Position numbers and translations under genes: made by a program. Under the pieces are notes generated by a model. The model was not told the DNA's origin. It saw only the letters and a list, made by a program, of their open reading frames with translations, and did no database searches. A stretch of DNA of 64,000 bases from Microdochium bolleyi. Its lineage: Eukaryota > Ascomycota > Sordariomycetes > Xylariales > Microdochiaceae. The DNA lies in the NCBI GenBank assembly GCA_001566295.1, contig KQ964249.1, positions 1,860,001 to 1,924,000 of the forward strand. The letters are read 5' to 3'. Of the stretch, positions 24,323-36,900 are shown one piece after another; the stretch's first letter is position 1; each line of letters opens with the position of its first letter.

Positions 24323-25160
24323 ATGCACGCCGCCGGCATCTTCTTCATCGTCCTCTTCGTCCTGCTCATCGCGGGGGCAGTTGGCTGGGTCGTCTTCACC
24401 CAGCTGCGCGCACGACGGCTCGGGGTAAGTCGCAAGTCCGGTTCCATATCACAGAGCGCGTTGCGTCGATGCGCGTGCGGTCCATCGCAGGAAACAAACT
24501 GTCTCGTGCCCGTTGGGAGGGTTTTGCCATGAAGGAGAGCTTGATAGCTAACCTGCGCCAATTCCTCCCTAGCTCCCTCCGCCATCTCTGTCATCGTATA
24601 ACCCCTTCAATCGCAGCGACCACCACTCGCCCTACGGCCCACCCGAGCCAGCATCGGGTGGCATAGGCGCCTGGTTCAGCGACAAGATCCGCGGCATCCG
24701 TGGCTCCGGCGGCAATAAGCGATCCGCAACAGGCGGCGGGTACGAGCAGAGCCGGCGCGGCTTCGGACCGCTCGACCCGGACGAGGCGTGGGACACGCGC
24801 GTCGGCAACGAGGCCGACATGCACTACGGGCCCGGCGGCTACTACGAGGAGCAGGAGCTCGGCATGCACGGCAGCGGTGCTGGCGGCGCCTCGTCGGGAG
24901 GAGGGCCGTACGGACACTCTGCGTATGCTTCTGCCGGTGGCGATCACCAGGACCGCGGCCGGACGGGCGGCAGAGCGCCAGCTGCAACGATTAACCCATT
25001 CGACGATGATAGCGCAGAGCCGAGTAACCTGCGCGGAGTCAGCCCGCGGCCCATCGATACATCCGTGGCGAGCAACGCCGCGCTCAAGAAACCCCACGGT
25101 CCTAGCAGCGGAAGCCCCAACTCGGAGCGGAGGAGCATCTTCAGAGAGGATGTTGCGTGA
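24323..25160 (+). CDS. Small single-pass membrane protein of a conserved fungal family
   Basis: A 229-residue protein from two exons (24323-24424, 24573-25160), joined in phase 0. The N-terminus is a signal-anchor (residues about 4-27, GIFFIVLFVLLIAGAVGWVVF) followed by the basic stop-transfer RARRLG. The cytosolic part starts with the conserved LPPPSLSSYNPFNRSD. It then has SDKIRGIRG, the motif RRGFGPLDPDEAWDTRVGNEAD, a Tyr/Gly/Glu-rich piece GPGGYYEEQELG, and a C-terminal NPFDDD...SNLRGVSPRPIDT. I recall related ascomycete proteins annotated as acid phosphatase-like, but no phosphatase motif is visible here, so that name is probably misleading. NPF-type motifs can bind EH-domain endocytic proteins (inference). 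The first exon encodes only the membrane anchor. Confidence 0.85.
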
Positions 25161-25839
25161 GCTAGGGGAGAACCGGAAGTCGAGTTCTGGCGATCGATTC
25201 AGACCATTTTCCTTTTGCGGCTTGGGGTTTTTCCGGGCATTGGTGGTACATGCTGTCGGTTATGCTCATTTCTCTGTTCCCCTGTTGAAGAACTTCTGCA
25301 ATTTGCAGTCTCTTGGGAGAAAAGCAAAGGCAACGCGTCGTCTGCTCGGCGGTGTTGCTGTAGTCCTTTGAAGGCGATGGAACAGGCGCCTGGCGTTCTG
25401 GAGTCTCTTTACTGTTCGATATTCTGCACACAATGGAAGACATGCTTCGATCATTGCCTCGATGTTGATACGAGCGATATTGGCGAATCTGACCATCATT
25501 CGTTTGTACTTTGGTATCCGAGACCAACGATACTCGTTTCTGAGAACAACCATGGAAGCTTGGGAGCAAGGTATCGTACCATAGGGTGACTAACATCTTG
25601 CATGTAGCTCTTTCAATGGCTATGGCACTAGAACGTGCGGCAATCACAGGCCAGGGAGGCGCAGCATGACGACTTTAGTGGGTTCCTGGTCGACAACCCC
25701 ACCACAGCGTCAATTGGCTGTTCCAATTCGCAACACCGCCATGCGAGATCCAGGCAGGCATCTTCCTCCTCTACACTTGTAAGATCTTGTCGGGTCTGGA
25801 CAACACGACATCTTGTGCTTCATTGAGCAAGCTGCGATC
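25161..25839. other. Intergenic, no gene
   Basis: Spacer between the small membrane protein and the inositol monophosphatase. No further features were seen. Confidence 0.5.
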
Positions 25840-26889
25840 ATGGCGGATCTCAACCTCGAAGAGATCAGGGACACCCTGATCTCGGTAGCCTTTGAGGCTG
25901 GTCGCAAGATACTCGCAGCGAACCCTAACGACATTTCGACAGGGACAAAGCTTAATTGTGAGTTCCCATAACAAGATACGTGGTTGTTATCTTCCGTGTG
26001 CTCGATGAAAAATCCGAGCTTTTCGATTGCATGGTCCACGGGAATGCCATCCAGAACTTCTCGCTAATAGATCTCTTCAACTCGCCAAGCTGCCGACATT
26101 GTCACCGAGACGGACAAGGCGGTCGAGGCCCTCGTGTCCTCAACATTGGCCAAGGCCTATCCCGATTTCGCCTTCATGGGCGAGGAGACGTTCGCGCCAG
26201 GCCAGAAGATTTCAGATCAACCCACTTTTGTCGTCGACCCGATTGACGGCACGACAAACTTTGTCCACGGCTTCCCCTCTGCCTGCATCAGCTTGGGATT
26301 CGCAGTCGGGCGCGTGCCCACTGTGGGTGTCGTCTACAATCCGTTCCTTGACCAGCTGTATACGGGCATTCGCGGGAAAGGTGCATATCTCACCGTAGGC
26401 CGCGTATGGGGACTCGAGAATGGCGCCGGCAGGGTCAGCAGACTGCCTCTGTCCAGCAATCCTGCTCCTCTCGCAGGACTCGACAGCAGTCTCGTGGCCA
26501 TTGAGTGGGGTAGCGACCGCAGCGGAAGCAACTACGAACTCAAGACGGACGTCTTTAAGAAGCTCGCTGCAGCCAAGGACAACAACGGTGGTGCCATGGT
26601 GCACTCGCTCCGCAGCATGGGCAGCGCGGCCCTGAACATCTGCGCGGTCGCAGCGGGCCAGCTCGATGTGTACTGGGAGGGAGGCTGCTGGGCTTGGGAC
26701 GTGTGCGCCGGTTGGGTTATTCTAGCCGAGGCCGGCGGCATCATGGCCAGCGGAAACCCGGGCGACTGGCAGCCCGCAATCGACAACCGCAAGTACCTTG
26801 CTGTGCGAGGCGCGCCCAGCGGCCAGCGTGAGCTTGTGCAAGAGCTTTGGGATGTCGTGGGCCAAGGCGCCATGGAGTATGAGAGCTGA
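25840..26889 (+). CDS. Inositol monophosphatase family protein
   Basis: A 305-residue cytosolic Mg2+-dependent phosphatase from two exons (25840-25957, 26090-26889). The family hydrolyses inositol monophosphates to myo-inositol. All metal-site elements are present: DIVTETD (42-48), GEE (70-72), DPIDGTTNF (89-97) and WAWD (240-243), the last being the second family signature ending in AEAGG. Length fits the usual 270-310 residues. Fungal members include the quinate-cluster protein QutG, but no quinate pathway genes are nearby, so a general inositol-phosphate role is more likely. The intron lies between KLN and SADIVTETD, splitting a Ser codon in phase 1. Confidence 0.95.
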
Positions 26890-27640
26890 TTGATATCTAT
26901 CTAGATTCCTTATCAGCCTTTTCTGAATCCAAATCGTTCGCCGCCCGGGTTCGTCATAGCAGACAGAAAGCATGGCAAAGCCGCGGAACGATCTTTAACC
27001 TTGGGGCTATGTGAGCAAAAAGTGAGACATGTGAGGTCAGGCTCGCCCAGGGGTAGCGGAGGTCCGTCAGTCCGTCGCCGATAGACTAGAGTTCTCAGCG
27101 ACATGAATGGAGAAACTCTCCAGTGAGAAGATTGGACAATCCAGGCACGAGCGGCCTGCTCTAATGCACCCCAAACGGTCACGAGTCTTGGAGCCGCGTC
27201 TCACCCCATTCTCGGCTTGGGGCGCGAGATATGCAGGGCTCCTGCGGTAGAGCGGGCGCTGCGCAGAATGGGGTCACCAGATGTGGACCACAGCGTCTGG
27301 GGAATGCAAGACATGTGGTTGCCGGAGGATCTAGAACCTCCATGCGGCGGCGTCTGCGCCCGAGCTAACAATCCTGCACTTAGCGCGGAAGCAGCACGTT
27401 GTCGACAGCCGCGTCTCGCTGCTTTCGCTCTTAGGCCAAAGCTTCAGGGCGCCTGTTCCACCCGCTGATGCCCAGAACAGCCGTCTGGCCATGCCTGGAC
27501 GGGCGTAGGCGCCTGGGCCGCTAGCTCCATCGAGCGTCTGCCATGATGGTGGTCTGTTCAGGTGTGACTTGTTCTAGCCTGGTGCGTGACCTGTGTTTGC
27601 CGCGTGCACTACGGAGGAGGCTTGAGGAATCGAAAGAGAC
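26890..27640. other. Intergenic, no gene
   Basis: 3' region of the phosphatase gene and promoter of the HELGH protein. No gene or RNA was recognised. Confidence 0.5.
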
Positions 27641-30600
27641 ATGATTCAGAGACCATATACGTGGACGCCTTTTCTCATCGGTTTTCTTCTCGTGGCAACC
27701 TTTTCCCCATTCAGTACACGACACACATCTCCAGAAAGAGATTTCGATGTCCCAACTACTACTGCTGGTCAAATCGTCGTCAGAGTCCTCATGACAGGCT
27801 CAAGGAATAGCAGCGGCACGCCTCTCCGGGGCGGCAGCAGCACTTCGATACAAGGAGGTTCGGTATCGAAGAGGTGGAATCTAACAGAGCTCAGAAACTG
27901 TGGTGCGATTGGTAAGTCGGCGTTTACGCAGGGCTTGACCTTGCTCCTGATATCTTGTACGCGACGAGAGGGAGGGCACAATAAGACTAACAGCGTTCCT
28001 CCCCGACAACAGGCACCGGGATCGCTCGCGAACTCGACCTGACGGGCGAGATACATCCCGTCTTCACCAATTGGACAGACAATCTTGATCCGCGGCTGTC
28101 TCACGAGCTAGAGCAACCCCTTCAGCTCGCCACCAAGTTACTGGATGGGACCGGCCTGCCCTGGATATCAGACTTCATCATCGACAACATCTTCGATACC
28201 TCGTATCCTGGTCGTTCTGCGCTTCTCGCGACCACTGGCGCTTCACAGCCCACAGCATCATCATCGTCGCCGCCTAGCATTAGAGCGACCGTTCAGCAGC
28301 AGAGGACTGAGATCACGAGGAAAGCACCACTCGTCAACGCCCACCGGCTAAGCAGGACCACCATCTCAAACGCCCTCAAGTTTGGCCAGGACGATGACGA
28401 GACCACCCCGGCCACCACGCCGCCCTCGTCGCCATCAGCGTCCCTCTCCGCCATAAGCTCGAGCCCGTCGAGCTCCGCGTGCATATCGCCGCGCTCGTCT
28501 GTGACAAGCTCGGTTTACTCGTTTGTCGACAACTCATCTACTTCGTCACCAACGAATACAGCCGCCTCCTCGATATCTTCAAGGCAACACTCCCGAGCAA
28601 CGTCACTTGCACTATCTGCAACTTTAACGTCCTCACAGCAGGAAACCATTGGGTATGCTTCCACCCTCCACATAAGTGGCCATCAGAGATCTGCCAGTGC
28701 GTCTGTGCTCGGCAGTAGCGTAGGAAGAGGCCCTTCTTCTACTTCGGCTCATTCCCACCCGACATACACCGCACCCGAGACCGTCATCCGCCATCGCCGA
28801 GCTCCGTGGTGGACACGAGGTCTCGAGACCAAGTGGCTGCACCGCACCGACCGCTGGCTGCGGCGGGAGCTTGGCCCGGGGTTGTCGTGGCGGCTCGACA
28901 CGAGCGGCGGCGGACACACCTGCAACAACTTCCTCAGCAACCACAGCTCGCCTCACGCCCGAGGAGCGAGCAGCGGCTATGATATCTGGGTGTCATCCGA
29001 GTTCCCAGAACGACTGGCAGCGCTGAGGGAGGCGGGGCAAGCCGAGAGCGAGGAGTATCTGCGCACGTCGTTCATGACTTGTGTCGCTATTTTGCACGAG
29101 TAAGTCGTTCCTCTTCCTGTTTCTTCTGTTCTCCCCGCCCGCGAAAGTCTCTCATACCTCGGTATACCCCCTTGTTCTACTCAATACTAACCACGAACTT
29201 GTGTATTTCACCAGATTGGGGCACGCCGTGTATTGGCGTGGATGCCACGCCCGGCAGCTTCACACTCAGCAACATGCTCTCTCTTTGGCCTCTCATGAGC
29301 CTTACTACGGGGCTGACCTGGAGATGGAGCTCGGTGACAGCTTCGTGTCTTCTATCTTTGGCGGCTGGCTCCCTGTTCCCATCGTCACAGACACCGATGA
29401 TGGCGACAATGCGCAAGGCGGTGGTCTTCCGAGCAGCAGCCATGCGGCCACTCCCTCCAAGTACATACTCCGTCGCCACCGCAGTCATCAAAATCGTGAT
29501 GGCAGGAGCAGTGATAGGCCGCTGCGCTTCGACACCGGTCTTGCGTGGCGACAGGCCTTGTCCTGGGACCTGCACCGCATCAGGCCGAAGTATCGCGCGC
29601 ACTATTCCATCCCGATCGACCAGTGAGTTCTTCTTCTTCCCCTTCTCCGCGCCCCTGCCCTCCATAAACGTATCCACTGACCGCTCAACTCTCCTTCTGC
29701 AGTATTGCCCTGCTCTACTCTCAGGTGTCCTGGGACTGCTGCCGCGACGCGTCCCGGCCCGCGAGCTTCCTGATCCACCCGCTCGCACTGGTCCAGGATA
29801 AGACGGCGCCCCTGCTGGCTGGCACCGTGGGGCTCATCACCAACGCCGCCGTGCTGAAGGGGGAGCACGCCTGCGCGGCGCTGCCGGACTTTGCTGCACA
29901 GCCAGACGGCGAAGGGTGGATGTGGAAAGAGGAGAACGGAGGATTCCGCATCGCGCAGTACACTGGGACGGTATGTCTCGACGCATGCCTTCCTGAACCC
30001 GCAGAGGGGTCCGTGAGGGAGCCGCTACCCGTCCAAAAGAAGCAACCAACCTTGTCGTTGTCGATACTGCCGACGCGGGACAGGCGTGGTAGGGATTCCA
30101 GCACTCCTGATTCAACTGCTCGAGTTCTCAGCATCCCTGCTGCGTCTGTGGGCATTGCTGTTGGTGCCCGGACTACGACGAATATGAGACAGCAGTCACA
30201 GCTACAACAGAACGCGAGCAGCGCACCGAAGAAGCTGCATGCCGGAGAGGCTCATGGGTCACCGACCAAGACCCCCACCGAGGAGAAGAAGAGGCAGATC
30301 ACGAGCATCGACAGCAGTAGGCTCATCAATCTGAAGCTCGGTGGCCTGCTACAGCAGCAGCTCAGGGACTCGAGTGCCCTCTCATCCAAAAGCAACGACA
30401 AAGTCGGCAGGAAGACCGCCGAGAGTAGGACTTGGACCGTCTCAAAGGTGGAGGACATGGTGCCACAATCGAAGAAACCCGATTACCGGTCGCAGTGCGT
30501 GGAGAAGAAGACGCCGGCCGTCACCACGACACCGGTCCCTAACGCTAATGTAGAAAGACGGGCATTTTCTCTCATGTCGTCACCTCCACGGCCAGAGCAA

Positions 30601-31452
30601 CCACGGCGCACACATCACAACAAGACGGCCCCGGCTCCTGCGCCCGTAATTACGCAGGCAGGGTCTCCGCGCTCTGCGATACCGCTGCCAAGAAGCCGTG
30701 CTGGCAATGCTCCTGGAGGTGGTGGACATGTCAGATCGTTCTCTGCAGCGGCCACAATGGGGCAGGGTATCAACACCGAGACGGCGGCAAAGGCCCTAGC
30801 AGCAACACGGACAACAACAGCGACAACGCCATCAACAACATTAGCCAGAAAGGCACCTGTGCAGATCCAGGAACCGCCGATGCCCGCCACGGCCAGAGGC
30901 AGCGGCCATGGCACAACTCCGGCGGCTTCGCCCTTGGACGACGAGGTGAAGGCCGTCGGGCCCCCGCCGCAGCCGCCGCTTCGAAGCATCCTGCGCCGCA
31001 GCGCCTCGGCCAGGCAGGCCTCCCGGCCTCCGGTCTCCATGACTCCGGTTCCAGTCCCGGGCCCCGTCATTAGCAACACTGCTCCCAAGACAAGCAGTAA
31101 CTACAGCAAGCGCAGCAGCACCACCCCTGTTCCACCGAGCAAGACCATCAATACCAACAGCACCATCACGACCACCACCACCAACGCCGATTTTAGCGCT
31201 ACCGCCCATGACGGCTCCCGCAGAGACGGAAACAGGACAAACACCTCGAGAAGCCGCAGCTGCGGTCCCCCCAGCAGCAGCAGCAGGCGACAGCAGCTAC
31301 ACCACAGCTGCACCCGCATATCCCCTTCCGACGCCGCCGCCGCCAACAAGACGAGGGGCGGTGTCGACGAGATGGCCCTCGACGAGCTCCGCGTGCGGCT
31401 ATCCGACATGATAGACACGTCCATCACGGAGCTGGAGTGGCTGTACTTCTGA
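27641..31452 (+). CDS. Large uncharacterised protein with HELGH metallopeptidase-like motif
   Basis: A predicted 1171-residue protein from four exons: 27641-27911, 28013-29099, 29215-29622 and 29703-31452, closing exactly in frame. The only recognisable catalytic feature is HELGH at residues 452-456, the HExxH zinc-binding signature of gluzincin and metzincin peptidases. It is preceded by TSFMTCVAIL (helix) and followed by AVYWRGCH. A conserved-looking stretch HEPYYGADLEMELGDSF (480-496) could supply a third, glutamate ligand 25-35 residues downstream. Around it lie a Ser/Pro-rich N-terminal linker (about 150-330) and a well-structured core up to about 700. The C-terminal half is low-complexity (Thr/Ala/Pro/Ser) and ends in a helix (DELRVRLSDMIDTSITELEWLYF). 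The catalytic Glu453 codon is split by intron 2. The N-terminus is uncertain: the first in-frame ATG (27641) gives a hydrophobic segment, and an alternative ATG is at 27791. I do not recognise a named family. Confidence 0.8.
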
Positions 31453-32149
31453 TCCCCCGCCCCTGCCCTTGCTGTTTCTCCACCGGCATCTCTTCGTATT
31501 GCTTATGTACGCGAGAAGACACAACAGGTGTTGTTGATATAGAATGCGTGGTGCAGAAGGGAGAGGTATGAAAGAAAGAGAAAGTACAGAGGAGAAGGGG
31601 GCGAAGATAATCGGTTTCAAATTGTGGGAGATAGATACCCTGAGACGAGCAGACACGTTTCGCCGCAAATAGCAATACACAATACAGTGGGAAACTACTT
31701 CTGGACATGGCCATATAGAGGGCCGCCTGAAGGTCACCAAAGAACTCATCTGTGCTCATGACGTGACGACCTAAAGCTTGCCTTCTGCCTGGCCCACAAT
31801 GTCGGCGAAATAGGTCTCTTCTCCTCATTTCAAAGTGTATGCACGGTCGAGGAACCCCGTCACGACACGAGCACTGAAAAAAGAGTACGGAGTAGGTAAC
31901 ACGCAGCTTTTTAGATTAGAGCTCTACTGCCAACAAAAAAATCTAAGTCTGGTTTTTAGACGCTGAAGAGACAATATCCCAAACAACCAAGAACTCCGAT
32001 AGCCATGATCGTAACGCATAACGCTCATGATTGCTTGATTCGTAAAACATAATTTTGGTGTCCTCCTTCGTGGGGAGGTGGCGAGGACGGGTCCTCTTCG
32101 GCTCAGAAGCCGTGTAAGTCGTGGTCGCGCACACATTCGAGCACACCAC
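31453..32149. other. Convergent intergenic spacer
   Basis: This lies between the 3' ends of the HELGH gene (+) and MFS-2 (-). It contains only untranslated and terminator DNA, including one TACGGAGTA word at 31886-31894. Confidence 0.6.
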
Positions 32150-33900
32150 TCACTCGGAGTCTTCCTCGACCTCGACGATGGTGTCGGTGACATAGGACTT
32201 CTGCTGGGCGATGCCAACGGCCTTCTCCTCGCAGTCGTCGTTGGAGGTACGCTCAACATAGAAGCACTGCACAGCAGCGATGATTGCGACCACGGCACTA
32301 CCATACCATGCAATTCCCGTGCAGTCAATCCGCGATCCGATGGCGTAGAGGTACCCAGCAACCGGAGGGGCGACCATGCGAAATGTGGCGCCGGCGCTGG
32401 CGGCAAATCCGTTGACCTTGCCCAGCACGGAAGGGCAAGGTGTGGCCTCCTTGATCAGAATCAGGAGCAGTGGATAGAGGACAATCGATAGAAGATTGCG
32501 GAGCGTCAGGCATGCGTAGATTGCGGTATACAGGTACGTCTCGGGCACGTGGACCAAGAATGGCATGACGACGTAGACGGTCGGGTGGAGAACAGTGACA
32601 ATCAGGAAGAGCTTGAACACTCCGAATCTGTCGGCGAGGACCGGGAAGACAACAGCCTGAACGAACAGAGCAATGGCGCCATTGACGGCCATGATCATGC
32701 CAACGGCCTGCATCGACAAACCAAGTCCGCCAGGCGAGTAGAAGATGTTGAGGTCGGTCCACAGGCTCGAGGTGGTCGCTTGAAATGTCTTGCGGTTGTC
32801 CTCGAAGAAGATAGGCAGCAAATGGTCAAAGGTCATGGAGTGGTATGTGAACAGTGACAAAGCCACAATCAGAGCCATGATGCGCTTGCCGAAGATGTTG
32901 AACTCGGGCTTCGCACGAGTCTCTGGGACAATATCAAGCTCTGGGCGGAAGTCGAAGTCGATGCTGGCACGGCTGCGGATTGAGCCATACGTGTCGCCTC
33001 TGATGTCGACTGCTGGCTGCTTGAGAGCATCGGACGTGCCCAGCAGTGGTGTCTCTTCTGATACGAAGGTCGGTTCCGGAATGGCGCTGCGGGGCTGCAG
33101 GTCGGGGTGAGTCTCCTCCAGAAGGAAGTAGCCCAGCACGATGCTGACAAGGAGGAGTCCGGCGCAGAGCAGGTTGGGAAGCAGGTAGGGGAAGACTTCG
33201 AAGAGCGAGCCCTTGGGAAAGGTCTCGGGGAACGACTGGTGCGGATCCGCGAACATCCCGCCAATGGCAGGGCCAATGATAGTGCCGATGGACCAGACGA
33301 AGGGCATCACGGAGTAGGCACGAGCTGTGAAGAGTCACAATGTGTTAGTCAGATGTTTTGGAAATAGTAAGGGGTACGACTTACGCTCATGCTCTGGCTT
33401 GCTGACCAGCTCGCCTACCATAGTCTGAATCACGCCAATGTTTCCGTTGAGAAGGCCTCCGACCGCACGTCCGATGAGAGCTGTCCAAATATTGGTGGCG
33501 AAGCCGACCATAACCATGGAGAACATGGTGCCGACACAGCCGATCAGGAGGACAGGCTTGCGGCCGATCTTGTCGGAAAGGCCTCCCCAGTACATGCCCA
33601 TGAGGGCCTCCGCGAGGGAGAAGGAGGAGATGAGAAGCCCAGCGTACCACGAGGCATCTTGCTCGTCGCCAACTTCGAATCTTTTGATAAGAGCCCACGC
33701 GTAAGGGAAGATGGATGTGAGGGCAATGGGCTCGGCGAGTCTGACAATAGCTACACATTTGTATGTTAACATTTGCGATATTGTAGTTTCGTACCACTCA
33801 TGCGGTAGCGCAAGATATGCACGGACTTACCTAGCAGGAACAGCTGCACCGCGGGGAAGTCATCTGGGTTGCGAGATGAGGTCCGACGCGCTAGAGTCAT
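32150..33900 (-). CDS. Major facilitator superfamily transporter (DHA1/ZIF-like), MFS-2
   Basis: A 536-residue transporter from three exons on the minus strand: 33831-33900, 33385-33750 and 32150-33324. It starts with a short hydrophilic N-terminus (MTLARRTSSRNPDDFPAVQ), then the family signature RLAEPIA in TM1 and the motif-A loop GGLSDKIGRKP between TM2 and TM3. The PRAYSVMPFVWS junction is followed by IGPAIGGMFADP. An acidic central loop carries ETHPDLQPR, and a YHSMTFDHLLPIFF helix begins the second half. The acidic C-terminus (VEVEEDSE) is cytosolic. The two introns occupy the same positions and phases as introns 1 and 3 of MFS-1, so the two genes are true paralogs. The substrate is unknown; the plasma or vacuolar membrane is the likely location. 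Confidence 0.92.
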
Positions 33901-36900
33901 TGCTGCTCGAGCACTTGTACTTGATCGAGGGCGCCTAGCTACAAGAATCGGTTGCGTAGCTTTATGAGTGGTTGATTTCGAGCGCGGTGGGAGTGAACCG
34001 CAAAGCGGCGTGTGTTGGAGGAGGCTTGAGCGCTGTGGTATCGACCACGCAAGAACTGTGAGTTCGGGACTGGCTTATCACGGGGCCGTCGTCTTCGAGG
34101 AGCACTGCAAGCGATCACGAGTAGCGGCACGGCAGTCACCACACGGACAAGAGGTATGATGGCGTGGAGTAGAGGTCGCGAATGAGGTTTGGTTCGAGGA
34201 TGAAGAGCGTGAAGGAGATGAGCGAGGAGGAGGACGGGCGGCGACGAGGCGGGTGGCTCGTCTTTTAGGAAGAACCGCGGGTGGGCACCGGCCGTGGCAT
34301 CGGAGGTGTGGTGGACCGGTCGAGATGGAGGACGAGGCAGGCAAGGAAGACGGTGGACGGCGGCGAGGGGCCTTGGCGGGGTTGGATACGGGCGGGACCT
34401 GGAGCGCCGAGGATGCCCTTGTCCTCCGATGATGCATGTAATCATGTTTGCAGCGACACATGACGGGCAGATATCTAGAGCCCAGCCCAGGGCTGATTGC
34501 TCCCGCCATGCGAGGAAGGCACAACCCGTGCGCACTTCCACAAGATACGCCTGCTTGGGCGCCTGCCCCGGAGTTGGAACGCTGGAAGGCTTTTTCTGTG
34601 GGACCTTGCCGGTGTATCCCTGCACCCACAGGCAGGGGCGACGGATACTGTGCGGGGCTATGAGCAGGTGGCGGGGCGAGCACTGCAAACCCTGGCGCAT
34701 GTCCTCGATGGAACTTCGCCTGTGTCAGGGGGCTCTCGCGATAGCGCCCATTCCTCCTCACGAGACACCGCCCGACAGCCGAAAGCGGCCATTTCCAGCT
34801 TCTAGCTCGCGGCCTATTGGGCACGCGACGTGGGACCGCTGGTTCTTGGCCTTCCGCTAGCTGCGTCTTTGTTGTCCTCATGCCTTCTCCTCCTTTCTCT
34901 GCGACTCCATCGGCAGGTCTGGCTGTGCACCACACGCAGCAATCTCCCATGGCCCACCGACGTCTGTCGGATTATCACGGAGCAGACCGGCCTGCTCAGG
35001 CCGCTGCCAAGTCCTCAAGACCTCGCTCGCGACGCTGTCGGCTGTAATGCTTCTTACCAGGCACACGCGTCTTCAGGTCTCCGTCTGCATTCCAGCATGC
35101 CAGGGACACACCATGGCGCAAGCACCCGTGCGACGGTTTATGCCGGTTGCATTGCCGCTGGCCAACCCGTCCACACCACCAGATCGGCGGTGTGAGGTGG
35201 TGCGGTCCGGCGATGGTCGGTGGTGTGGCCTGCAAGCTCTGGTGGCGGGTGGTGGGCAGGGCCCGGCGGTGCGTATTGGTTGTCCGGATCAAGTGGTGCG
35301 ATACGACTACGGCACTCTCGCTCTTGCATGCCGGCACCCAACCGAGTCACCCACCTGCCGCGTTATCGGGGCGATGCACAGGCTCGAGGCAACCGAGACG
35401 TCGACCGTGCGAACCATAGTCATGCAGTGAGGCTACTAACCACAAGCCAGCCTCTTGAGCACGTCGCCCGCCCATGATGCCGACGTTGTCCAGCGTTGTT
35501 GTTGTTGTTGCTGCTGCCGACCTATGGCTGTGAAGACGATGACAACAGGAAGGACCGAGATGACAACAAATAAGGTGGGGTTCCCCGTCCGACTTTCGCT
35601 CTTTGCGACTCTGGAGCGCGGCTAATAAGATGAATGAGCTAGCCAGGGTCCGAGCAAGAAAACCCGCCAGCGACCAGTGAGCGGGCCCAGAGGCCGAGGG
35701 TGGCATCCCGGACATTGCATGCAGCAGCACATGGGTGAGCGGTCTGGACTTGCGGCGCAACCACCCCAGCCGCTGGCTCTCGAGATATCTCCCTTGCTTG
35801 TGAAGTTGTGACCAGAAACCGGGAACGCTGCCTGTCGGCTCTCTCTGTACGCCAGACAAGCCAAGGCTGGGCAGGCGTGACATAACTCGACAGTCTCGAT
35901 CTCGATGAACAGAGCTCGGGACATGTCTAACACATTGTGGCTTGGAGGCTGCCACGTTTGTCGGAGATCTGTCGCTACGACTGCTTGCGACACAGAAACC
36001 ACGCAGTATCACGGAGTCGAAGAGCGCTACGTGTTGCTCACGCGACATGCAGATCCGAGTTGTTTGCTCCGGCAGCCGCATGGACTCTCACTGTCGAGTC
36101 GCGGCTTCACAAAGGCCAGGCGTGCCGCTGGGACGGCCAGGTGTGCGGAAAACATATACCGCAAGAGCCTGCCACTTTGACAACAGCCGGCTTGAGGACA
36201 ACTGGCCCCGCACAGTCGCGGATATCCCCTTGTGCACCGTGGCTTGCTTGCGCAGGCTGCTCCGGCTGGCCAATGGCATTACACGGCCTCGAGGGTTGTC
36301 GGCAGGCACAGGGTCCACACCTCCAGGGCTGCACGGAAACGCTGCAAAACTGGGTTGCAACTGCCCTCCACGCCGGCTGGTGTACCCAACCACTGCACAA
36401 CAAGCCACACCTTTCTGTTGAGTTGCAGAAGGTTTCTCCATTATCCCTGCGGTCACGCTACCATTCTGTCAACCTCGGGCACTACTTTGGTTATTGCGGA
36501 TGTTATTTAACGACATCGCGTCACATCACATCTGATCTGCACATTTCACATGTCTGTGAAGCCCCTCCGGCCACGGGCCGTCTTCTGGCGGTTGCTGCAT
36601 CCCACTGGCGGTGGAAATGCTCTGCGTCACCACTTCCGCGATCTGCTGTCTTACAGCAAAGCAACAGCCAGTTAAACGGTCTGGTCTGTGCCTCCGGTAC
36701 GTCATTTAGAGCTGAGACAGCATGTGATGTCATGCGAGGGCTCCTGGCCGGCAGCGAAGGCAGGTCTCACATCTCGAGTCGGGTGTCTCGCAATCACATT
36801 CAAGCTCGGCATATGTCTTGGTGTACGATTCGCGACGGTTTCCCCTGAGTCGACATTTCACCACATCCAGGCGCCGATGGTACCTGACTTGTACCTGGAT

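Noticed and set aside
33939..34950. 253- and 290-codon minus-strand frames upstream of MFS-2
   Set aside because: They overlap each other in different frames, are Arg/Pro/His-rich and show no known fold; most likely promoter DNA.
35347..36848. 244-codon (-) and 303-codon (+) frames in the second desert
   Set aside because: Overlapping antisense frames with no domain or codon-usage pattern similar to the real genes.
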